Positions 18,124-26,062 of a stretch of DNA of 64,000 nucleotides are shown here, in pieces. The notes below the pieces were generated by a model that saw only the letters and a program-made list of their open reading frames with translations, made no database searches and had not been told where the DNA came from. Position numbers and translations under genes: made by a program. Origin of the DNA: Deltaproteobacteria bacterium (GTDB lineage: Bacteria > Desulfobacterota > Binatia > Binatales > Binataceae); NCBI GenBank assembly GCA_021780225.1, contig JAJXZF010000039.1, positions 1 through 64,000 on the forward strand, in the 5' to 3' direction. Numbering within the stretch: position 1 is the stretch's first letter; each line of letters begins with the position of its first letter.

Positions 18124-18964
18124 TATCTTTGACAAACGCGACTTCGGCGGTCATTCCGGGCTTCAGTTCCCCGCCGGGATCGAGCACGCGCACTTTAACG
18201 TAAAAAGTACGGATATCCTGCCGGCCGCGTCGCACGTCGGTCTCGGTGGCGAACTGTCCCTCCTGCCCGATCGCCATCACGCGCCCGGCGTAAGTGATCG
18301 GCGGCCGCGTCGTCAGTTCGACCGTCGCCGGACTGCCGAGTTGAATCCATCCCAAGTCGGTCTCTTGCAGATCGACGCGCGCCCAGATGGTCGAAAGATC
18401 GTCGATCGTCAGAATCGGAACGCCGGGCGTGACCCATTCTCCGACTTCGAGGGCTTTGCTTACCACGATTCCGTTGATCGGCGAGCGTATCACCGTATCG
18501 GCGAGTTGATCGGCGTAATATTGAACGCTCGCGATATCGGCCGCGACCGCCGCGCGTTTTTGTTCGAGATCGGCCGCGGCGTCGTCGCGCTCCTTGGCGG
18601 AAATCACCTGATGGCGATACAAATTGCGATCGCGCTCCATCGTGAGCTCCGCCAGATGCGAATCGGCTTGTGCGCCGGCCAAATCGCCGCGCGCCTTGGC
18701 GAGTTGATTGCGAATATCGATATCTTCGACCCGGCAGACGATCTGGCCCGCGGCCACCCGATCGCCTTCGAGCAATTCGAGCATCGTGATGCGGCCGGCG
18801 ATGCGGCTGGTGAGGTTGACTTCGGGCGCTTCGATGACGCCGACGGTGTCGATTCGGTTGGGGTTTGGCGGCGGCCACAGATGACGCGCGCCGAAATAAT
18901 AGAAAAGCGCGATTCCGAGCGCCGCCGCCGCGAGAAAGATCAGGCGCCTGGCCAGGCGTTTCAT
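18080..18964 (-). CDS. HlyD/EmrA-family periplasmic adaptor
   Basis: Membrane-fusion protein connecting an inner-membrane ABC exporter to an outer channel. A single N-terminal anchor (RRLIFLAAAALGIALFYYFG) precedes a biotinyl-lipoyl-like half motif (VIEAPEVNLTSRIAGRI), an alpha-helical hairpin (ERDDAAADLEQKRAAVAADI), the second half motif (IRSPINGIVVSKALEVGEWV) and beta-barrel segments. It has 294 residues. It is the first of three transporter genes, and its presence implies an organism with an outer membrane. No outer-membrane factor is visible nearby. Confidence 0.92.
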   Translation of the reverse strand: MKRLARRLIFLAAAALGIALFYYFGARHLWPPPNPNRIDTVGVIEAPEVNLTSRIAGRITMLELLEGDRVAAGQIVCRVEDIDIRNQLAKARGDLAGAQADSHLAELTMERDRNLYRHQVISAKERDDAAADLEQKRAAVAADIASVQYYADQLADTVIRSPINGIVVSKALEVGEWVTPGVPILTIDDLSTIWARVDLQETDLGWIQLGSPATVELTTRPPITYAGRVMAIGQEGQFATETDVRRGRQDIRTFYVKVRVLDPGGELKPGMTAEVAFVKDNGSQRTGDIRARTD

Positions 18965-18989
18965 CGCTCCGCCGCGATCCGCGTGCGCA

Positions 18990-19763
18990 TCACCAAAGAC
19001 CGGGAACCACCGCGTCGGTGGTCCGCGTGTACTCCGCGTATTCGTCGCCGAACAGCGCCGTCATTTCGGTCTCGTCTTCGCGGATGCGGCGGCGCAACAT
19101 GGCGATTCCCGCGATCGCCATTACGATTCCAGTGATCGGCGCGCCATACTCGAACGGCCATGCGAACAGCACCAGAAATTCTCCGGCGTAGATCGGATGG
19201 CGCAGGTAGCGATAAAACCCATGGCGCACAAGTTTGCGCGAATGCCCGCCGGGCGGCGCCGCCGAAAAAAATCCCAGTTGAATTCGAGCGCCAAGCGCCA
19301 GCCACAGTCCGATCAGCTCGATCAGCAACCCCAGTCCGGCGATCCATCGCGGCGCGTCGGCCGCATAAAGATAAGTCCTCTCGAACGGCGCCGCGGCGAA
19401 CAGCAGCAATACCGGCAATTCGCGCCTGACGCGGCTTTCAAAACGCGCCCGGTCGACGCCGAGCATCCAGTCTTCGCGAACCAGCAAATCAGCGACGCGA
19501 AAAGCGCCATACGCCGTCAGATAGAGCGTGACGTAAGGGTGGCTGGCGAAATAGTCGGTGATTCCCAAACCGAGGGCGACCGCGCCCAGGACCGCGGCAA
19601 GGAATATCGCCAATTCCGCGATTCTCACCGACAGGTCGCGCGGCACCGGCGCCGCGGGGGCCGCGGCGTCCGCGCTGGACGCAACCGCGTCGCCGGCGGG
19701 AATCTTCAGTTCGCCGGTCGGACGCGCGGAAGAGGCGGCGGATCTATCGCTCTCCATGAACAA
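18990..19763 (-). CDS. Isoprenylcysteine carboxyl methyltransferase/PEMT-like membrane methyltransferase
   Basis: Polytopic membrane protein with about five hydrophobic helices. The C-terminal half shows the ICMT/phospholipid methyltransferase signature LVRHGFYRYLRHPIYAGEFLVL and the acidic REDETEMTALFGDEYAEYTR segment that closes the SAM and lipid site. An N-terminal Ala/Pro-rich cytosolic stretch of about 45 residues is unconserved. Bacterial members methylate mostly unknown lipids or small molecules. It lies 25 nt upstream of the HlyD gene, so it may modify the exporter's cargo; that is inference. Confidence 0.82.
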   Translation of the reverse strand: MFMESDRSAASSARPTGELKIPAGDAVASSADAAAPAAPVPRDLSVRIAELAIFLAAVLGAVALGLGITDYFASHPYVTLYLTAYGAFRVADLLVREDWMLGVDRARFESRVRRELPVLLLFAAAPFERTYLYAADAPRWIAGLGLLIELIGLWLALGARIQLGFFSAAPPGGHSRKLVRHGFYRYLRHPIYAGEFLVLFAWPFEYGAPITGIVMAIAGIAMLRRRIREDETEMTALFGDEYAEYTRTTDAVVPGLW

Positions 19764-19810
19764 AAATTTTCGCAGGATAACCCGCTGGATTCAAAGGCTT
19801 GCGGCGCCGG

Positions 19811-20818
19811 CTAGCGCGCCGGCCGGTTCTGCGCCGCTTCCGCCAGGCGCTCGAGACTGTCGCGCGATCCGATCACGACCAGCAGGTCGCCGCCTTCGAT
19901 CGCCGTCGCGGCGTCGGGAACGATCGCGATCGGATCCGGGCCGCGTTTCAATCCGATCACGCGCAAACGCGGGCTGGACGTTTCAATATCTCCGATCGTG
20001 CGCGCCGCCAGCAAGCTGTCTCTGCCGATTGCGACCTCCTCGAGGCTCACGTCTTCGCCCTGGCCGGGCAGCACCAGCGAGAGAAAGTCGATCACCGACG
20101 GCCGCGCGATCGCCGCCGCGATCCGATACGCGCTGAACTGGTAGGACGACATCGCACGATCGGCCCCCGCGAGCTCGAGATGGCGCAGCCCGGCTTCGGT
20201 CTCGGCGCGGGCATGGATGCGGATTTTCGCGTTCATGCTGCGCACGCTGAGGCTGATAAAAACATTGTCGGGGTCCGACGCCGTCGCCACGACGATATCG
20301 CTGGCCGTGCGCACGCCCGCCTGTTCGAGCAAATCCGGATCGAGCGCCGATCCAATCAGGTAATAAACCCCGGCCCGTATCAATTCCGGCTCGAGCGCCG
20401 GATTCTGCTCGATCACCACCACCGTGTGCCGATCGCGCTTGAGCTGGTCGGCTACGATTCTCCCGAAGCGCCCGTAGCCGCACAGGATTACGTGGCCCTC
20501 GAGCTGCTGAATCTTGCGGTTCATCGCGCTCTTCCCCATGAACTCCCGAAGCTGGCCGCCGACCACCGCCTCGGTTACCGCGGCGAACACGTAATACGCC
20601 GTTCCGACGCCGATAAAAATGATCGCCATCGTGAAGATGCGCCCCGCCGTATCGAGCGGTTTGACCTCTTCGTAGCCGACGGTCGTAATCGTGATCACAG
20701 TCATATAGAGCGCGTCGATAAACGACATCCGCTCGATCAGCATGTAACCGGCGCTGCCGAACATCGTCAGCGCGACGACGATCGCGACGCCGGCGGCGAC
20801 TCTGCGTCCCGGATTCAT
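19811..20818 (-). CDS. Two-TM potassium channel with RCK (TrkA-N/TrkA-C) domains
   Basis: Ion channel of the MthK/Kch type. Two membrane helices (GVAIVVALTMFGSAGYML and IFTMAIIFIGVGTAYYVFAAV) flank the selectivity filter TVGYEE. They are followed by an RCK Rossmann domain, HVILCGYGRFGRIVADQLKRD, and a TrkA-C domain from about residue 255. It has 335 residues. GYEE in place of the usual GYGD is a recurrent variant in bacterial RCK channels. It lies between trxB and the exporter genes on the same strand. Confidence 0.92.
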   Translation of the reverse strand: MNPGRRVAAGVAIVVALTMFGSAGYMLIERMSFIDALYMTVITITTVGYEEVKPLDTAGRIFTMAIIFIGVGTAYYVFAAVTEAVVGGQLREFMGKSAMNRKIQQLEGHVILCGYGRFGRIVADQLKRDRHTVVVIEQNPALEPELIRAGVYYLIGSALDPDLLEQAGVRTASDIVVATASDPDNVFISLSVRSMNAKIRIHARAETEAGLRHLELAGADRAMSSYQFSAYRIAAAIARPSVIDFLSLVLPGQGEDVSLEEVAIGRDSLLAARTIGDIETSSPRLRVIGLKRGPDPIAIVPDAATAIEGGDLLVVIGSRDSLERLAEAAQNRPAR

Positions 20819-20836
20819 CGCGGCGGGAAGCGGCCT

Positions 20837-21790
20837 TTAACCGTGATGGCGCGACTCGAGCCAGCGCTCGGCGTCGAGCGCCGCCATGCATCCCGCGCCC
20901 GCCGCCGTAATCGCCTGACGATAGACGCGGTCGGCAACGTCGCCCGCGGCGAACACGCCTTCGATATTGGTCCGCGTCGATCCCGCCCGGACGGTCAAGT
21001 AGCCGATCTCGTCCATGTCGAGCTGTCCCTGAAAAATCGCGGTGTTCGGCTGATGGCCGATCGCCATGAAGACCGCTTCGGTGCGGAAATCGGCGGTCGC
21101 GCCCGTCTTGACGTTGCGCAAACGCACTCCGCTCACGCCGGTTTTCGGTTCCCCGAAAATTTCCTCGATGACCGAATCCCAGACAAAGGCGATTTTTGGA
21201 TTGCGCTGCGCCCGCTCAGCCATAATCTTGGAAGCGCGCAAGGCGTCGCGGCGATGAACGATCGTCACCTTGCTGCAAAAGCGCGTCAGGAACGTCGCCT
21301 CCTCCATCGCGGTGTCGCCGCCGCCCACGACGACCGCCTCTTTACCTTTGAAGAACGCGCCGTCGCAGGTGGCGCAAGCGCTCACGCCGTAGCCCATCAG
21401 CCGCTTCTCCGATTCGATATCGAGCAGCTTCGCCGTCGCGCCAGTCGCGATAATCATGGCTTCGGCGCGAACCGCTTCGCCGTCCATCGTGAGCTCGAAG
21501 GGATGCGCGCGAAGATTCGCGGCGGTTACTTCGCCGGTCACGAACCGCGTGCCGAAGCGCCCCGCCTGACGCCGGAATATTTCCATCATCTCCGGCCCCT
21601 GCACGCCGTGCTCGAAGCCCGGATAATTTTCAACCTCGGTGGTGATTGTAAGCTGGCCGCCGGGCGTCACGCCCTCGATCAGCAGCGGTTCGAGGTTCGC
21701 CCGCGCCGCGTACAGCGCAGCCGTCAATCCGGCCGGACCGGAGCCGAGAATGACAAGACGATGCGTCCGATTGTTCGATGATTCAGCCAT
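20837..21790 (-). CDS. trxB: Thioredoxin-disulfide reductase
   Basis: FAD/NADPH flavoenzyme that reduces thioredoxin. The FAD site is VILGSGPAGLTAALYAARA, the redox pair is CATC in GVSACATCDGAFFKGKE, the NADPH motif is VVVGGGDTAMEEA, and the C-terminal FAD motif is GVFAAGDVADRVYRQAITAAGAGC. At 317 residues it is full length. I use the ATG at 21790, preceded by AAGGGG, instead of the longer ORF start at 22141, which runs antisense through moaC. It is divergent from moaC. Confidence 0.96.
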   Translation of the reverse strand: MAESSNNRTHRLVILGSGPAGLTAALYAARANLEPLLIEGVTPGGQLTITTEVENYPGFEHGVQGPEMMEIFRRQAGRFGTRFVTGEVTAANLRAHPFELTMDGEAVRAEAMIIATGATAKLLDIESEKRLMGYGVSACATCDGAFFKGKEAVVVGGGDTAMEEATFLTRFCSKVTIVHRRDALRASKIMAERAQRNPKIAFVWDSVIEEIFGEPKTGVSGVRLRNVKTGATADFRTEAVFMAIGHQPNTAIFQGQLDMDEIGYLTVRAGSTRTNIEGVFAAGDVADRVYRQAITAAGAGCMAALDAERWLESRHHG

Positions 21791-21841
21791 GGACCCCTTC
21801 GCGGCGCATTGAACGCCGAATCGCGCGCTCGCGCTGATATT

Positions 21842-21852
21842 GTACACTGTAC
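21842..21852. promoter_or_regulatory. Small palindrome in the trxB-moaC divergent promoter region
   Basis: GTACA-C-TGTAC is a perfect 11-bp palindrome in the 109-nt space between the two divergent starts. It overlaps TACAAT on the minus strand, a plausible -10 element for trxB. It could be an operator, but such short palindromes arise by chance and no regulator is implied. Confidence 0.25.
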
Positions 21853-21899
21853 CGGCGGCGGCATAACCTGCGAACCGCCGGATTTGGACGAAAACCATA

Positions 21900-22445
21900 A
21901 TGGCAGCGGCAAAACGCAAAACGAAACCCGAAACCGCCGGCGAATTGACGCATCTCGATCGCCGCGGCCGCGTGCGGATGGTCGATGTTGGCGCGAAGCC
22001 GGCGACGCGGCGCGAGGCGATCGCGCGCGGCGCGGTGCGGATGGCTCCCGATACGCTCGCCGCGATCCTCGGCGGAACGCTCAAAAAAGGCGAAGCGCTC
22101 GCCGCCGCGCGCATCGCCGGAATCATGGCGGCCAAGCGCACCCACGAACTTATTCCGCTCTGCCATCAACTTCCGCTCGAATCCGTCGCGGTGGATTTCC
22201 GACCGGATCCCGGCGGCGCGGCGCTACTGATTCAGGCGCGCGCCGCGACCACCGCCCGCACCGGCGTCGAGATGGAAGCGCTCACGGCGGTCGGCGTGGC
22301 CGCCCTCACGATCTACGACATGGCCAAGGCGATCGATCGCGCGATGACAATCGAAGCGGTTCGGCTGGTGCGCAAGAGCGGCGGGCGCGGCGGCGATTTC
22401 GTTCGCGCCGGCGAGGCGGATTGGGAAAGCGGTCCGAACGCGTGA
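21900..22445 (+). CDS. moaC: Cyclic pyranopterin monophosphate synthase
   Basis: Converts the MoaA product to cyclic pyranopterin monophosphate, an early step of molybdenum cofactor synthesis. Family signatures are [34 protein letters not shown], and [24 protein letters not shown]. It has 181 residues, slightly longer than the usual 160 because of a short N-terminal extension. It is separated from the other moa genes, none of which is in the window, and is followed 4 nt later by the methyltransferase gene. Confidence 0.95.
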   Translation: MAAAKRKTKPETAGELTHLDRRGRVRMVDVGAKPATRREAIARGAVRMAPDTLAAILGGTLKKGEALAAARIAGIMAAKRTHELIPLCHQLPLESVAVDFRPDPGGAALLIQARAATTARTGVEMEALTAVGVAALTIYDMAKAIDRAMTIEAVRLVRKSGGRGGDFVRAGEADWESGPNA

Positions 22446-22449
22446 CTGG

Positions 22450-23652
22450 ATGATCGCGATCGAGGGACGCGCCTTTCTGAAAAAAGGCCGCGACGGGCCG
22501 GCGCGCGGCGGCAATCCGTGGATATTTTCGCAGGCGATCGGCCGCGTCGATCCGGCCGGCCTCGGTCCGGGCGCGTTCGTTGCGGTCCATGACGCCGGCG
22601 GCGACCCGATCGGCGTCGGCTATCTCAATCCCGCGACCACGATTGCCATTCGCATGATCGCGTTCGATCCGCGCGCGCGCATCGAATCGATCGTTCATGA
22701 ACGAATCGCGCGGGCGCTCGACTTGCGCGGGCGAATCCTCGGCGCCGATACCGATTGCTATCGCCTGTTGAACGGCGACGGCGACGGGCTTTCCGGCGTG
22801 GTCATCGATCGCTACGCCGATTCCGCGGTCATCCAGTTGCTGACCGCCGGCGCCGACCGGATGCGTTTCGAAATTGCCGCCGCGCTCGACAAGCTGATTG
22901 CGCCGGCCGCGATCGTTGAGCGCAGCACGGGTTCGGTGCGCAGGCAGGAAGGCTTGTCCGACCGCGCCGGCATGGTCGCGGGCGCCGCGGCGCCGGAAAC
23001 GATCGTCATCGAGAATGGCGTCAGGCATGCCGTCGATCTCATTCACGGGCAAAAGACCGGCCATTTCCTCGATCAGCGCGAAAATCGCGCGCTGGCGGCG
23101 CGTCTCGCACGCACCGCGTCGATGCTCGATGCGTACTGCCACAGCGGCGGCTTCGCGCTCGCCGCGGCCCTGACGGGCGCGCGGCGCGTGATCGCGGTCG
23201 ATTCCTCCGAGCGCGCACTGGCCGCGGCGCGGCGCAATCGCGAACTCAATGCGCTGCCCCCCGACGCGATCGAATTTCTCCACGCCGACGCGCCGCGATT
23301 CCTCGCCGAGCAGGCCAATCGCGCAGGCGGCGAGCGCTTTGGAGTCGTCGTGCTCGATCCGCCGCCGCTCGCGCGCGCCGCGCAAGACGCGGCGCAGGCC
23401 GGACGCCTCTACGTGGATTTGAACGCGCTCGCGATGCGTCTGGTCGAGCCGGGCGGTTTTCTGATGACGTTTAGCTGCTCGGCGCACTTTTGCGGCGAAG
23501 AGTTCATCCGCGCGGTCCGGATCGCACAAACCAAATCGGGCCGCAAATTCCGGATGCTTGAGCGGCTTGGCCCCGGCCCCGACCATCCCGTCCTGCTCGG
23601 CCATCCGGAGGGCGAATATCTGACCGGAATTCTGCTCGCGGCGCTCGACTGA
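22450..23652 (+). CDS. rlmI: RlmI-like 23S rRNA (cytosine-5) SAM methyltransferase
   Basis: Predicted class I rRNA methyltransferase. An N-terminal PUA domain (residues 1-80, containing PWIFSQAIGRVDPA) precedes an EEHEE-like central region and a Rossmann methyltransferase domain with MLDAYCHSGGFALAAAL (SAM motif I), VVLDPPPLAR (motif IV) and TFSCSAHF (catalytic Cys region). At 400 residues it matches RlmI/RlmK-N relatives. It starts 4 nt after moaC. Exact target specificity is inferred from family only. Confidence 0.86.
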   Translation: MIAIEGRAFLKKGRDGPARGGNPWIFSQAIGRVDPAGLGPGAFVAVHDAGGDPIGVGYLNPATTIAIRMIAFDPRARIESIVHERIARALDLRGRILGADTDCYRLLNGDGDGLSGVVIDRYADSAVIQLLTAGADRMRFEIAAALDKLIAPAAIVERSTGSVRRQEGLSDRAGMVAGAAAPETIVIENGVRHAVDLIHGQKTGHFLDQRENRALAARLARTASMLDAYCHSGGFALAAALTGARRVIAVDSSERALAAARRNRELNALPPDAIEFLHADAPRFLAEQANRAGGERFGVVVLDPPPLARAAQDAAQAGRLYVDLNALAMRLVEPGGFLMTFSCSAHFCGEEFIRAVRIAQTKSGRKFRMLERLGPGPDHPVLLGHPEGEYLTGILLAALD

Positions 23653-23728
23653 TCCGCGCGCCCTTGCGGCCGCGCGTGCGTCGCGCGACGATTGGATACG
23701 GACGCCAGTTCCGGCCGCGGCGCGCTAT

Positions 23729-24112
23729 ATGAAACTGCAAAGGCTTGACCATTTTGGAATCGAAGTCGGCGATCTAACCCGCGCCGAGCGCTTTTACGTC
23801 GGCGTTCTCGGCCTCGAAGCCGTCGCGCGCTTCGGCGATCAGGTGTTGCTGCGATGCGGCGGCCAGAATCTCGCCATCTTCCAGGTCACGCGCCCGCCGC
23901 TGACGCCGGAACAGCGCCGCGAGCGTATCGGCCATCCGCTGGGCAAGGGCCATCACGCCTTCGTGGTGTCGCAGGAGGACTTCGCCGATGCGCGCGACCG
24001 GCTGGCGCGGGCGGGATGCGAAAGCGCGGCGCCGATCGACTGGGGCGATCACGACTGCGTCTATTTTCTCGATCCCGACGGCAACCTGCTCGAAATCGTC
24101 CGCTATCGCTAA
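23729..24112 (+). CDS. VOC-family (glyoxalase/bleomycin resistance) protein
   Basis: Single vicinal-oxygen-chelate domain of 127 residues. The two beta-alpha-beta-beta-beta modules are visible: LDHFGIEVGDLTRAERFYVGVLGL with a metal-ligand His, then HHAFVVSQEDFADARDRLARAG and YFLDPDGNLLEIVRY with the terminal Glu ligand. Members include dioxygenases, isomerases and resistance proteins, so no substrate is assigned. It begins 76 nt after the rlmI-like gene. Confidence 0.85.
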   Translation: MKLQRLDHFGIEVGDLTRAERFYVGVLGLEAVARFGDQVLLRCGGQNLAIFQVTRPPLTPEQRRERIGHPLGKGHHAFVVSQEDFADARDRLARAGCESAAPIDWGDHDCVYFLDPDGNLLEIVRYR

Positions 24113-24178
24113 CCGGCCGCGGCAAGCTTTGCGTCGCCGCGTGTTGTCTTGGAGCGGCGAATCGCTTAAACGAATCGG

Positions 24179-24823
24179 ATGCTGTCCTATGCGCGCTCGA
24201 TTCTCGCGATTGTCCTTCCGGCCATAACGCTCGCGGTCGCCGCGGCGCCCTCGGCGCACGCCGAAATGATGCACTTGGCGGTCGATCCGATAACCTCGAC
24301 GATCACGGCGACCGTCGATGAGCCGCTCAGCCGGATGAACGGCAGCATCACTGGATCGTTTCGGATAATCTCCGGCGAAATCGATGGCGATCCGTCGAAT
24401 CCTGGCGTCGGCGCGCATGTCGAACTGGTAATCGACCCCACCTCGTATTCTTCCGGCCTTGCCCATCGCGATAATACGGTCCTGGCGAAATCGCTGCAGA
24501 CCGCGCTCTATTCAGACATCCGTTTCGTCGGCACGCGGATCGACGACGTCAAGATTGAAGCGCCGGGCGCGATCGGCAGCGGCGTGGCCGCTGGAGATCT
24601 GACGCTGCATGGCGAAACGCGCGCACTGCATGTTCCGTTCGAGGCCGCGCTTCAGCCCGACCATCAGGCATTTTCCGCCGACGGCTCCGTGACGTTCGAC
24701 TATACCGAATGGGGCGTCGAACCGCCGCGCGTGATGTTCGGCGCGCTTTCGGCGTCGAAAGAAGTCACTATCGATTTCCATATCGTGGCGCGCCCGGCCG
24801 CCGCGCCGTCGCCTTCGCCCTGA
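24179..24823 (+). CDS. Secreted YceI-like lipocalin-fold protein
   Basis: Exported protein of 214 residues. A clear signal peptide (SILAIVLPAITLAVAAAPSAHA) is followed by a YceI-type beta-barrel domain containing DPITSTITATVDEPLSRMNG, LTLHGETRALHVPFEA and VTFDYTEWGVEPP. YceI proteins bind polyprenoid or amphiphilic lipids in a periplasmic barrel. It ends in a short Pro/Ser tail. It lies downstream of the VOC gene with no obvious functional link. Confidence 0.75.
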   Translation: MLSYARSILAIVLPAITLAVAAAPSAHAEMMHLAVDPITSTITATVDEPLSRMNGSITGSFRIISGEIDGDPSNPGVGAHVELVIDPTSYSSGLAHRDNTVLAKSLQTALYSDIRFVGTRIDDVKIEAPGAIGSGVAAGDLTLHGETRALHVPFEAALQPDHQAFSADGSVTFDYTEWGVEPPRVMFGALSASKEVTIDFHIVARPAAAPSPSP

Positions 24824-24946
24824 TAAAAGACCGGATTGCCGAGCGTCGTCGCGTACTCATTGCAAACGCACGTTTGTCATTCGCGTCCGACGTGGGCTAA
24901 TCATGCGGCGACGGCCGCGATACGCCGGCGCGAGGAGAGGAACATC

Positions 24947-26011
24947 GTGAAATTCGGCCTCTTTTATCAATTACCGTGCGCGCCTGACCAATCAGAAGCC
25001 GAACGTTACGCGGAAACCGTCGAACAGATCGTGCATGCCGACGAGCTGGGCTTCGACGTCGCGTGGCTGGCCGAGCTGCATTTTTTCCGGCCCTTTTCGA
25101 TCATGCCGTCGCCGCTGATCGTCGCGACGGCGGTGGCTCAGCGCACCCGCCGCATCCGGCTCGGCACGGGCGTCTCGCTGTTGCCTTTTCATCATCCGTT
25201 GCGTCTCGCCGGCGAAGCCGCAGCCGTCGATATTTTGAGCGGCGGCCGGCTGGATTTGGGCGTCGGCCGCGGCACGATCGCGGTCCACTTCCAGGGCTTC
25301 GATGTCGATCGCGAAGAGAGCCGCGAACGTTTCGAGGAAGCTCTCGACCTGATCGAAAAGGCGTGGACGCACGAAACCATCACCCATCGCGGCAAATTCT
25401 TCCATGCGCCGGAAACGTCGGTCGTGCCGAAGCCGCTCCAGAAGCCGCATCCGCCGATCCGGCTCGCGGCGAACAGCCCCGAAACGGCGGCCTTCGCGGG
25501 GGCGCGCAATTACGACGTGATGGTCGCGTCGCCGATCAATCCGATGCCGGGATTTTTCGATCATGTCGAGAAATACCGCGACGCGCTTCGGCGCGCCGGC
25601 CACGATCCGGCCCGTCGCGACGTGGCCGCCCTGTTTTTCACGGATTGCGCCGCCGACGTCGCCGCCGCGCGCCGCGAATACGAACCCTCGATGATGCATT
25701 ACTTCCAGACGATCGGGCAGCAGGCGTTGCGCGGCGATCGCAGCCAGTACGAAGGCTCTTACGCCTACCTGAAACAGGTGCGCGATCGCGCCGCGTCGAT
25801 GACCTGGGACGCCATCGATCAAACGATGGCCATTTTCGGCAGTCCCGCCGAATGCATCGACCGGATCGAGCGGATTTACCGGGACGCGCGCATCAATCAG
25901 CTAGTGTGCTGGTTCAATCCCGGCGGCAAAATCCCGCATCGCGACGTGATGGCCGCGATGGAGCGCTTCGCCACGAAAGTAATCCCCGCCGTCAGCAAGC
26001 TGGGCGAATAG
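24947..26011 (+). CDS. LLM-class (bacterial luciferase-like) flavin-dependent oxidoreductase
   Basis: TIM-barrel flavoprotein that uses FMN or F420 for oxidation or monooxygenation. The N-terminus KFGLFYQLPCAPDQSEAERYAE, the WLAELHFF and RIRLGTGVSLLPFHHPLRLAGEAA segments, and LDLGVGRGTIAVHFQGFDVD are typical of the long-chain alkane monooxygenase-like branch. I chose the GTG at 24947 because GAGGAGAGG lies 6 nt upstream and the ORF-track extension to 24836 has no family similarity. That gives 354 residues. The substrate is unknown. Confidence 0.88.
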   Translation: MKFGLFYQLPCAPDQSEAERYAETVEQIVHADELGFDVAWLAELHFFRPFSIMPSPLIVATAVAQRTRRIRLGTGVSLLPFHHPLRLAGEAAAVDILSGGRLDLGVGRGTIAVHFQGFDVDREESRERFEEALDLIEKAWTHETITHRGKFFHAPETSVVPKPLQKPHPPIRLAANSPETAAFAGARNYDVMVASPINPMPGFFDHVEKYRDALRRAGHDPARRDVAALFFTDCAADVAAARREYEPSMMHYFQTIGQQALRGDRSQYEGSYAYLKQVRDRAASMTWDAIDQTMAIFGSPAECIDRIERIYRDARINQLVCWFNPGGKIPHRDVMAAMERFATKVIPAVSKLGE

Positions 26012-26062
26012 AATCGGCCAAGGACAAACAGAGAGATTCTGCGTGACAGGAGTTCGGACAAA

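Noticed and set aside
20837-22141. 434-codon version of thioredoxin reductase
   Set aside because: The extra 117 residues run antisense through moaC and lack similarity. The ATG at 21790 follows a purine-rich ribosome site and gives a normal TrxB.
26012-26062. Direct repeats or att-like ends flanking the low-GC ATPase
   Set aside because: I compared the flanks (26012-26062 and 27551-27620) and found no matching direct or inverted repeat long enough to call insertion ends.
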